Position numbers and translations under genes: made by a program. Below, piece after piece: positions 1-5,329 of a stretch of DNA of 5,329 nt. Below the pieces are notes generated by a model, which was not told the origin of the DNA, made no database searches, and worked only from the letters and a program-made list of their open reading frames with translations. The first letter of the stretch is position 1. Every line of letters starts with the position of its first letter. Source of the stretch: an uncultured Bacilli bacterium (GTDB lineage: Bacteria; Bacillota_I; Bacilli_A; RF39; UBA660); NCBI GenBank assembly GCA_947625315.1, contig CANQOE010000091.1, positions 1 to 5,329 on the forward strand. Reading direction: 5' to 3'.

Positions 1-92
1 TATATATAAATATTATATAAATTTTTAATACTTATTTCTCATACTATGTATATGGGAACTTACAATTTTTATTAGTACTTGCTTATTTATTC

Positions 93-121
93 TTGACAAG
101 TTTTTGTTCCTCAATTATAAT
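93..121 (+). promoter_or_regulatory. SigA-type promoter of the GNAT/membrane protein/MFS operon
   Basis: A perfect -35 hexamer TTGACA (93-98) and a perfect -10 hexamer TATAAT (116-121) are separated by exactly 17 bases. Transcription should start near 127-129, giving a leader of about 28 bases before the ATG at 156. The -35 hexamer lies inside a short palindrome, CTTG-A-CAAG (92-100), which could be an operator or could be chance. No other promoter of this quality lies between here and the end of the transporter gene, so all three plus-strand genes probably share it. Confidence 0.88.
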
Positions 122-145
122 AAAATAAAGATAAAATAAGAATGT

Positions 146-153
146 GAGGGAAG
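146..153 (+). promoter_or_regulatory. Ribosome binding site that sets the GNAT start at 156
   Basis: The purine run GAGGGAAG lies five to nine bases upstream of ATG 156, depending on which bases pair with 16S rRNA. An in-frame GTG at 144 would add four residues, but it overlaps this ribosome binding site and has no Shine-Dalgarno sequence of its own. ATG 156 is therefore the better start. Confidence 0.8.
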
Positions 154-155
154 TA

Positions 156-602
156 ATGAAAATAAGAGAATTAACTTTTCGTTTAGCTAAGCTAGAAGAT
201 ATTAATCAAATTATTAATTTATGTAATGAATGCTTTAATGAAAATACTAATATTGAATATGCTATTAACCAGTTTAAAGAGAGTGCCAATGATAAAAATC
301 AAATTTATCTTGTTGGATGCATAAAAGATGAAATAATTGCACATGCCAAAATTACAATTATTCCAACAATATATAAGCCTATGGCTACTTATGCAATTTT
401 AAATCATGTCTGTGTTAAACCAGAATTGCGAAGAAAAAATATAGCTACTAAAATGTTAGATGAAATAGTCAAAATATGTAAAGAAAACAACTGTGTTTGT
501 TTAGAGCTTTGGTCTAAAAACTTTCGAAAAGCAGCCCATAAATGTTATAAGCATTATGGTTTTAAAGTAGAAGATGCTAAATTTTTTGCCAAAGAATTAT
601 AG
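156..602 (+). CDS. GNAT-family N-acetyltransferase
   Basis: This is a 148-residue single-domain GNAT protein, predicted to transfer an acetyl group from acetyl-CoA to an amine in the cytoplasm. Residues 6-20 (LTFRLAKLEDINQII) are the usual opening strand and helix. Motif A is visible at 84-98, HVCVKPELRRKNIAT. Its acetyl-CoA loop RRKNIA (92-97) follows the Q/R-x-x-G-x-G/A pattern but has Asn95 where Gly is usual. The C-terminal part carries the typical A-x-x-x-Y-x-x-x-GF element, here AHKCYKHYGF (127-136). Length is normal for the family. It is the first gene of the operon, 15 bases before the next. The substrate cannot be read from the sequence; with a transporter in the operon, a small-molecule, antibiotic or peptide target is possible, but protein acetylation is equally open. 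The family call is firm and the role is unknown. Confidence 0.92.
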   Translation: MKIRELTFRLAKLEDINQIINLCNECFNENTNIEYAINQFKESANDKNQIYLVGCIKDEIIAHAKITIIPTIYKPMATYAILNHVCVKPELRRKNIATKMLDEIVKICKENNCVCLELWSKNFRKAAHKCYKHYGFKVEDAKFFAKEL

Positions 603-617
603 AAAGAAGGTTAAAAT

Positions 618-1799
618 ATGCAAGTAAGTAATCTTTATGTTGGTGGATGGTTTCAAAGAACAATGCTTCAATTATCAGAAATATATGATTTTTTAAGATA
701 TGGTAAAACTCAGTTAAATTTAAATCAAAAAATAATTGCTAAGCATTTAGAAAATCTAGAAATAAATAGTATTATTTATGGTGTTTCAGGTGAAGAATAT
801 GTCGAATTTACAACTACAACAAAAATTAGAATTAAAATTTTTGAAGATGGTTTAATTGTTTTAAATAATGCTTATGTTACAGAAGATACCCTAAACGAGG
901 ACATTAAACAAGTTACAGAATACTATGAAAATAGGTTATCTCCTGCGATTAATTATTTATTTAGTTTAGGTGCACCTGTTCCTAAAGAATTAGCCAGCAT
1001 TGAAAAAGTATATCCCTATTTTATTGTATGTGAAAATGCAAGTAAAAAAGAGTTAAGTGATTTATTAGCTAAAATGGAAAAGCAAAAATATTTTGAATTT
1101 GAAAACAATAAATATGATGTTATAAGAGGGGATAAATATTATTTTATTAATAACAAAAAACAATCTGCCGAAAATATAGAAAGATACATTGAAGAACAAA
1201 TATTTATTCGGGAATTTAAAGGCCAATTGCATCGCTATTTAAATATTCATCGAATTATATGGGAAAAAATTGATTCAGTAAAAGAAAATGCTGTTGTTAA
1301 AGGTTCTGAGATTGTTAAATTTACTACTAAACTTGAAGGTTATGCCAAAACTATAAATCTTATTGATGGTAGAATAAATCAAATGGGGACCTACATTTCC
1401 ACTCGTGAAAAAATAGCCAAAAGTGATAAAGATTTAGCGGAGTTTTTAGCTATTTCTGGTTATCGTTATGAAACATTGAAAGATACTTTAGAATATATTA
1501 AGCATTTATGGACTATGACTAAAAACTATGTTACAGCCGCCCAAAAATTATTTGAAGGATTGAAGGAGGATGTTACAAGCAAATCAGTTGATAGTTTAAC
1601 AATTGTTACTTCAATGAGTGCTGGTGCAGCCATTATAGGTTTACTTACAGAAACAGCTCCAGAATTCAGCATTTTTGGTGTATTATATTTCTTTATTTTA
1701 GCAATAATTGGTTATAGTTCTACTAAAATTATTAATGCTATTGCTAATAGAAGAAAATATGAAATTTCGGATATAGAATATGAAAAAAATATTAAATAA
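618..1799 (+). CDS. Uncharacterised protein with large soluble domain and C-terminal two-helix membrane hairpin
   Basis: I do not recognise this 393-residue protein. ATG 618 is preceded by AAGAAGG (604-610) at seven bases. Residues 1-185 look mixed alpha/beta, with Thr-rich and alternating hydrophobic strands around 60-90. Residues 185-325 are mostly helical and charged, possibly a stalk or coiled coil. Two hydrophobic helices follow at about 327-344 and 351-374, joined by a short acidic loop (ETAPEF) and followed by NRRK (377-380). This suggests both termini are cytoplasmic. The order of soluble domain, long helices and two C-terminal helices recalls CorA-type channels and RMD1/DUF155 proteins, but the CorA GMN signature is absent, so the resemblance is only architectural. 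Blocks rich in aromatic and charged residues (GGWFQRTMLQLSEIYDF at 9-25, HRYLNIHRIIWEKI at 205-218, SGYRYETLKDTLEYIKHLW at 280-298) look like family signatures. The last 20 bases overlap the transporter gene. Confidence 0.85.
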   Translation: MQVSNLYVGGWFQRTMLQLSEIYDFLRYGKTQLNLNQKIIAKHLENLEINSIIYGVSGEEYVEFTTTTKIRIKIFEDGLIVLNNAYVTEDTLNEDIKQVTEYYENRLSPAINYLFSLGAPVPKELASIEKVYPYFIVCENASKKELSDLLAKMEKQKYFEFENNKYDVIRGDKYYFINNKKQSAENIERYIEEQIFIREFKGQLHRYLNIHRIIWEKIDSVKENAVVKGSEIVKFTTKLEGYAKTINLIDGRINQMGTYISTREKIAKSDKDLAEFLAISGYRYETLKDTLEYIKHLWTMTKNYVTAAQKLFEGLKEDVTSKSVDSLTIVTSMSAGAAIIGLLTETAPEFSIFGVLYFFILAIIGYSSTKIINAIANRRKYEISDIEYEKNIK

Positions 1800-2958
1800 A
1801 GACAATATCTTTCTAATTTTTTTAGCTTTTTTTAGTATATCTATAGGAGTTTTTAATAATTATCGCGAATTATGGTTAACTCAAAATGGTTTAACTGTAA
1901 ATAGTATTGGAAATATTAATTGCTTTGCATCAATTATTACCGTATTACTATTTTTGTTCTTTACTATTAAAGTATCACCTAAAATTTTAAAAAAAAGCAT
2001 ATCTCTGTGTTTAATTTTAAAAATGATAACCTGTACTGGATTAGTATGTTTAAATAATTCGAATAATTTATTTTTAATAAAATTTTTGGTTTTCTTTGAA
2101 ATAGCTTTTAATGAATTAATTTTAGCTAGTATTTATCCTTTAATATTAAACATTTCTAATAGTGATTTAATGTATACTAAAAAAGAAACTATCGAATCAA
2201 TATGTAGTAAAATAGCCTTTTTTATCGTATCTATATTTTTAGGTATGTCTATTGGTAACTTTGTTTTTGATTATAATAAATGCTTATTATTATCGATAAT
2301 TTTTACTTTTATAGCTTTTTTAATCTTAATAAATTTAAATTGTAATATAAATAATAATGAAGAAATAAATATCAAAGAAACATTTAATTATTTAAATAAT
2401 CATAAAATTATTTATGAATATCTAATATGTAATACACTAAGCTCTTTAGTATGGGCAACAATTTTAGGGCTTCCATTACTTAGTTTAACTAAAAATATTG
2501 GCTTTAGTACGCAATTTTCTAGTTTATTAATTTTAATAATGGGTGTTATAACTAATATTTTAGCGATGCTAATTGTTAAATATTTTAAATTTAAAAACGA
2601 TAATATAAACATGATATTCAAATATGGTATTAGACTAATTCTTTATTTATTAGTATTTATCTTTAACAATAAAATTTTATTAATAGTTACTTTTATTTAT
2701 TTATTATTATTTGATATGCCATATAATTTTATATTTAATAGTTATTTTCTAAATAAAGTACCTAATAAATATACTTTTCTTATAATTACTTTAAAATATT
2801 GTACTACTTTGATAGGAAATGGTATTGGTATTCTAATATGTGGTTTAATATTTAATTTTGAAATTAGATATTTAGTATTGCCAGCTTTAATATTTGGAAT
2901 TTTTCATTATTTAATTGGCAGTCATATTATAAGTAAACGCAATAAAATAACATATTAA
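1780..2958 (+). CDS. MFS-like 12-helix membrane transporter
   Basis: This 392-residue, very hydrophobic protein has about twelve membrane helices, near residues 10-27, 42-64, 73-91, 97-125, 142-163, 168-187, 212-234, 246-268, 281-295, 298-318, 331-357 and 363-385. A polar, Asn-rich loop (188-210) separates the two six-helix halves, as in the major facilitator superfamily. The stretch after helix 1, YRELWLTQNGLTVNSIG (28-44), resembles the MFS pattern before helix 2, but the classical G-x-x-x-D-R-x-G-R-R loop is not evident. Length fits the family. The substrate and direction are unknown; drug or metabolite efflux is a guess. ATG 1780 lies inside the upstream gene (20-base overlap) with only a weak GGA at 1769-1771, which suggests translational coupling; the next Met is about residue 82, too far in. 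The T-rich codons reflect the hydrophobic content. Its stop shares TTAA with the convergent regulator gene. Confidence 0.83.
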   Translation: MKKILNKDNIFLIFLAFFSISIGVFNNYRELWLTQNGLTVNSIGNINCFASIITVLLFLFFTIKVSPKILKKSISLCLILKMITCTGLVCLNNSNNLFLIKFLVFFEIAFNELILASIYPLILNISNSDLMYTKKETIESICSKIAFFIVSIFLGMSIGNFVFDYNKCLLLSIIFTFIAFLILINLNCNINNNEEINIKETFNYLNNHKIIYEYLICNTLSSLVWATILGLPLLSLTKNIGFSTQFSSLLILIMGVITNILAMLIVKYFKFKNDNINMIFKYGIRLILYLLVFIFNNKILLIVTFIYLLLFDMPYNFIFNSYFLNKVPNKYTFLIITLKYCTTLIGNGIGILICGLIFNFEIRYLVLPALIFGIFHYLIGSHIISKRNKITY

Positions 2959-3410
2959 TCTATATATTTGGGTTCATTAGTTTTCCCTAAAAGATAATCA
3001 GCACTTATATTATAAGTTTTACATAATGTATATAAAAATGGTGTTGAAATTAAATTTTTACCATTTTCATAATTAGCAATAACTGGTTGGACAGTATTTA
3101 ATACTTCCGCCATTTTTATTTGCGTTAATTTTAATTCTTTTCTTAAAGTTTTAATTCGATTTTTTATTATATAATTATTCAAATCTTTTAAATTATTATC
3201 ATAACTTTTAATAGTATTTAAATTTAAAATATAATCAATAGATACATTAAAATAATTAGCTATTTGATTTAATCTATTAATAGGAATAATATCATATTGC
3301 TGTTCAAATTGATTATAACTACTACGTTTTATTCCTAAAATATCTGCCATTTCTTTTTGAGTTATATTATATTCATTCCTTAATTCTTTTAATTTTAATC
3401 CATAATTCAT
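2955..3410 (-). CDS. Double-HTH XRE/Cro-type transcriptional regulator
   Basis: This 151-residue protein is built from two tandem HTH_3 (Cro/C1) domains and almost nothing else. Domain 1 spans about residues 5-63, with the helix-turn-helix at ITQKEMADILGIKRSSYNQFE (16-36) and the typical ending SIDYIL (57-62). Domain 2 spans about 85-142, with LTQIKMAEVLNTVQPVIANYE (95-115) and the ending SADYLLG (136-142). A lysine- and asparagine-rich linker of about 22 residues joins them. No sensor, peptidase or toxin domain is present. ATG (3408-3410, minus strand) is preceded by GGTGA, complementary to 3417-3421, at six bases. The gene is divergent from the surface protein gene, whose promoter spacer holds a palindrome, so it probably represses or activates that gene and perhaps itself. 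I see no strong promoter of its own in 3411-3507. Its end overlaps the transporter gene by four bases. Confidence 0.93.
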   Translation of the reverse strand: MNYGLKLKELRNEYNITQKEMADILGIKRSSYNQFEQQYDIIPINRLNQIANYFNVSIDYILNLNTIKSYDNNLKDLNNYIIKNRIKTLRKELKLTQIKMAEVLNTVQPVIANYENGKNLISTPFLYTLCKTYNISADYLLGKTNEPKYID

Positions 3411-3484
3411 TATTATTCACCAAAATTATTTTCTCATGTATTTGTCTATTAAAAAAGAAAATGACTGTTTTAACTATATTTTTA

Positions 3485-3513
3485 TTGACAATTAAACTTT
3501 TCAAGTTTATAAT
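3485..3513 (+). promoter_or_regulatory. SigA-type promoter of the surface protein gene
   Basis: A perfect TTGACA (3485-3490) and a perfect TATAAT (3508-3513) are separated by 17 bases. Transcription should start near 3519-3521, leaving a leader of about 24 bases before GTG 3544. With both hexamers at full consensus, the promoter should be strong unless repressed, which fits the operator-like palindrome in its spacer. Confidence 0.88.
3493..3509. promoter_or_regulatory. Inverted repeat in promoter spacer, candidate operator
   Basis: The arms TAAACTT (3493-3499) and AAGTTTA (3503-3509) are perfect reverse complements separated by three bases. The repeat fills most of the 17-base spacer and covers the first two bases of the -10 hexamer, so a protein bound here would block RNA polymerase. 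The two-fold symmetry and 17-base length are usual for XRE/Cro-type operators, and a double-HTH regulator is encoded 83 bases away. That this regulator binds it is inference. An AT-rich palindrome can also arise by chance. Confidence 0.5.
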
Positions 3514-3529
3514 TAATATATAAACTGGG

Positions 3530-3536
3530 AAGGAAG
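3530..3536 (+). promoter_or_regulatory. Ribosome binding site supporting the GTG start at 3544
   Basis: AAGGAAG ends seven bases before GTG 3544. The codon just upstream in frame is TAA (3541-3543), so no earlier start is possible. The next in-frame ATG (3622-3624) falls in the middle of the hydrophobic segment and would destroy it. GTG is therefore the start. Confidence 0.85.
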
Positions 3537-3543
3537 ATAATAA

Positions 3544-5329
3544 GTGAAAGAAAAAGATAAAGGAATAAAGTTTGAAACATTAAAGAAACCAAAAATAATA
3601 AGAAATTTAGTAATATTATTTATGATAACTTTTATAGGAAGTGCAATATATTTTAAAACCAGTAGTGCTAAATATCAAACAACGCAAGTAATACCTATAA
3701 TAAATACCAAAGTAATAAACAAGCCCTGGTGGACATTAAATATTCATAAATCATTAACATTTGGAGGATTAGAACAAGAAGAAGCCACTATAAAAAGAGA
3801 AGAAATAGAAAATTATCCAATAGAAGGATATGAAATAGAAAGATATACTTGTACAAGAAAAGATGGAACAGAAGCTAACAATGAAGAAGTAAAAATAAGT
3901 ATTGATGAAAATAGGAAATTTAAAATAGAAGATACAAACCAAAAAAGAGGAACAACATGTGAAGTATACTTAGTTCAAGAAGGAAGTGAAGAACACCCAT
4001 ATACAATAAAGTATATCGAAGATTTAGTAGAATTAAGTAAAAAAGCAAATGAAGGAAACAGTTATGAAGGAAAATATTTTAAACTAACAAGAAATTTAGA
4101 TTTTAATAAAATAGAAGATTATAAAACAAGAGATGAAACTTTAAAAATAAGTTTAACAAGTGGAAATGGATTTACTCCAATAGGTTTAGAGATTGATAGT
4201 GTAGAGGCCAAAATATATTTTGGTGGAACATTTAACGGAAATAATTGCAAAATAAATAATTTATATATTAATAATTCTATAGCATCAAATGTTGTAGGAT
4301 TATTTGGAAAAATAAAAAATGCGACTGTTAAGAATTTAACAATAAGTGGAAAAATATCAACAAACGTATATGCAAATATAGCCGGATTAACAGGAAGTGC
4401 CTATAACTCAAATATAGAAAATGTAATAAATGAAGTGAATGTAACATCCGAAGTTAACGATTGGGATACAGCTGGAATAGTGGCAAATGTCTATGGCCAA
4501 ACAAACATAACCAATTGTGTAAATAAAGGTACAATTAAAAACGGAAAATATGTAGGCAGTTTAGTTGGAATAGTTCACATCAATGGAAAATTAAAAATAG
4601 AATCATCTCATAATGAAGGAGAAATTATTAATGAAAAAGGTACAGAAGTAGGCGGTTTAGTTGGTTGTGTTGATCCAACAGGGGAACTAATAATAAATAA
4701 TTCTTATAATGTAGGTAAAATTATAAGCAATCATTCTTTCGCTAATAATACTTCTGTTGGTGGATTAATTGGGGTAACTTTTAGTCAAACAATAATAGAA
4801 AATAGTTATAATACAGGAGAAATAAAAAATGAAAAATTAGAATATGAAACTTATCGTGACAAAAATGTAGGAGGTTTAATAGGAGCTGTTCAAAGTTTAG
4901 AAAAATATACTATAATAAGAAATTCTTATAATACAGGTAAATTATTAAATGGTAATTATACAGGCGGAATAGTAGGATATAATATTAATTCAAATTTAAT
5001 AATAGATAAATGCTATAATGCAGGTGAAATTAATTCTTCTGTAAAATTTAATATAGATCAGTATTATAATGTTTTAATGGGTGGAATAATTGGTCATAAT
5101 ATTTTAAATACAAATGTAAAATCATATATAATAAACTCATATAATACTGGAACAATAAGAAATGGTAATGAATTAATAAGTGACAATTATGTAGGAGGCA
5201 TACAAGGTAATTTTGAATATAGTGATGGGTATATAATAAATTCCTATAATACAGGTAAAATAGAAAGAACAGGAGATACTGGGAATTTTGTTAGGTATGG
5301 AGGAATATTTGGAGTTAGTCAACAACCTA
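3544..5329 (+). CDS. GLUG-repeat beta-helix surface protein, 3' end beyond window
   Basis: The frame is open from GTG 3544 to the window end, giving 595 residues without a stop. Residues 1-18 are basic, 19-38 form a hydrophobic helix, and TSSAKY (39-44) follows. This is a signal peptide or membrane anchor, possibly of the SipW-dependent kind. Residues 64-150 look like an Ig-like beta domain, with Cys103 and Cys139 placed for a disulfide. Residues 150-259 match the usual entry to GLUG proteins: YTIKYIEDLVELSK (153-166), YFKLTRNLDF (178-187), FTPIG (210-214), GGTFNGNNCKINNLYI (227-242). From 250 at least eleven GLUG-type units follow, alternating (V/T)GG(L/I)(I/V)G with NSYNTG(K/E)I, which should fold as a right-handed beta-helix. 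Such proteins are secreted adhesins or M26-like surface proteins; no peptidase motif is visible, and any sortase signal would lie downstream. Ile is mostly ATA. The family call is firm, while the binding partner is unknown. Confidence 0.9.
   Translation, partial: MKEKDKGIKFETLKKPKIIRNLVILFMITFIGSAIYFKTSSAKYQTTQVIPIINTKVINKPWWTLNIHKSLTFGGLEQEEATIKREEIENYPIEGYEIERYTCTRKDGTEANNEEVKISIDENRKFKIEDTNQKRGTTCEVYLVQEGSEEHPYTIKYIEDLVELSKKANEGNSYEGKYFKLTRNLDFNKIEDYKTRDETLKISLTSGNGFTPIGLEIDSVEAKIYFGGTFNGNNCKINNLYINNSIASNVVGLFGKIKNATVKNLTISGKISTNVYANIAGLTGSAYNSNIENVINEVNVTSEVNDWDTAGIVANVYGQTNITNCVNKGTIKNGKYVGSLVGIVHINGKLKIESSHNEGEIINEKGTEVGGLVGCVDPTGELIINNSYNVGKIISNHSFANNTSVGGLIGVTFSQTIIENSYNTGEIKNEKLEYETYRDKNVGGLIGAVQSLEKYTIIRNSYNTGKLLNGNYTGGIVGYNINSNLIIDKCYNAGEINSSVKFNIDQYYNVLMGGIIGHNILNTNVKSYIINSYNTGTIRNGNELISDNYVGGIQGNFEYSDGYIINSYNTGKIERTGDTGNFVRYGGIFGVSQQP
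4291..5319 (+). repeat. Tandem GLUG-type repeats within the surface protein gene
   Basis: Eleven units are recognisable by a glycine-rich core beginning near protein residues 250, 279, 309, 337, 369, 405, 442, 473, 512, 550 and 585, so the period varies from about 28 to 39 residues. From the fourth unit most carry a second motif of the NSYNTG(K/E/T)I type, at 386, 420, 460, 489, 531 and 566, with looser versions at 324 and 354. The first three units are the most diverged: unit 3 has lost the last core glycine (AGIVAN) and unit 4 has Ser for the second glycine. Later units are more alike, also as DNA: 4921-4941 and 5239-5259 differ at one base in 21. This suggests expansion towards the 3' side. 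Confidence 0.88.

Noticed and set aside
1..92. Possible tail of an upstream gene, terminator or riboswitch
   Set aside because: There is only a 9-base palindrome (CATACTATG, 40-48) and AT-rich sequence. I find no stable hairpin with a T-run and no supportable coding frame.
144..155. GTG 144 as the start of the GNAT gene
   Set aside because: It overlaps the GAGGGAAG ribosome binding site used by ATG 156 and has no Shine-Dalgarno sequence of its own.
618..1799. CorA magnesium channel
   Set aside because: Only the order of domains is similar. The GMN signature at the end of the first membrane helix is missing and the soluble part is not recognisably CorA.
2412..2621. Open frame of 69 codons on the minus strand within the transporter gene
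   Set aside because: It lies wholly opposite a well-supported membrane protein, has no recognisable domain, and its hydrophobic look is a by-product of the AT-rich complementary strand.
2955..3410. Antitoxin of a toxin-antitoxin pair
   Set aside because: XRE proteins often serve as antitoxins, but no small toxin gene lies beside it. Its neighbours are a transporter (convergent) and a large surface protein (divergent).
3411..3507. Minus-strand promoter for the double-HTH gene
   Set aside because: The gene must have one, but no pair of hexamers near consensus with 16-18 base spacing stood out. Several weak AT-rich candidates such as TATAGT or TAATAG cannot be told apart by eye.
156..5329. Mycoplasma genetic code (TGA as Trp)
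   Set aside because: All tryptophans seen are TGG and no frame needs read-through of TGA, despite the extreme AT content.

Overview
The window is very AT-rich bacterial DNA with tightly packed genes, consensus SigA-type promoters and good Shine-Dalgarno sites. This points to a low-GC Firmicute or a relative on the Mollicutes side of Bacilli, such as uncultured gut lineages. Every tryptophan in the reading frames is TGG, no frame needs TGA as a sense codon, and all visible stops are TAA or TAG. The standard bacterial code therefore fits better than the Mycoplasma code. Assignment to a specific lineage is inference.

Layout: bases 1-92 hold nothing I can support. A perfect TTGACA-17-TATAAT promoter (93-121) drives a three-gene, plus-strand operon. 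Its genes are a GNAT N-acetyltransferase (156-602), a 393-residue protein of unknown function with a large soluble part and a C-terminal two-helix membrane hairpin (618-1799), and a 12-helix MFS-like transporter (1780-2958) whose start overlaps the preceding gene by 20 bases. A minus-strand gene (3410 down to 2955) converges on the operon and encodes an XRE/Cro-type regulator with two helix-turn-helix domains in one chain. The two convergent genes overlap by four bases, so both stop codons lie inside a single TTAA, with no terminator hairpin visible.

A 133-base divergent intergenic region (3411-3543) separates the regulator from a large surface protein gene that starts with GTG at 3544 and runs off the window end. 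It has a second perfect TTGACA-17-TATAAT promoter, whose spacer holds a 7+7 inverted repeat suitable as an operator. The encoded protein has a membrane-spanning or signal segment, a probable two-cysteine Ig-like domain and at least eleven GLUG-type beta-helix repeats.

Working model (inference): the double-HTH protein controls the divergent surface protein gene through the palindrome, and may also be affected by antisense read-through from the operon. The operon could modify a small molecule or peptide (GNAT) and move it across the membrane (MFS). The role of the middle membrane protein is unknown, and it is the least explained gene here.
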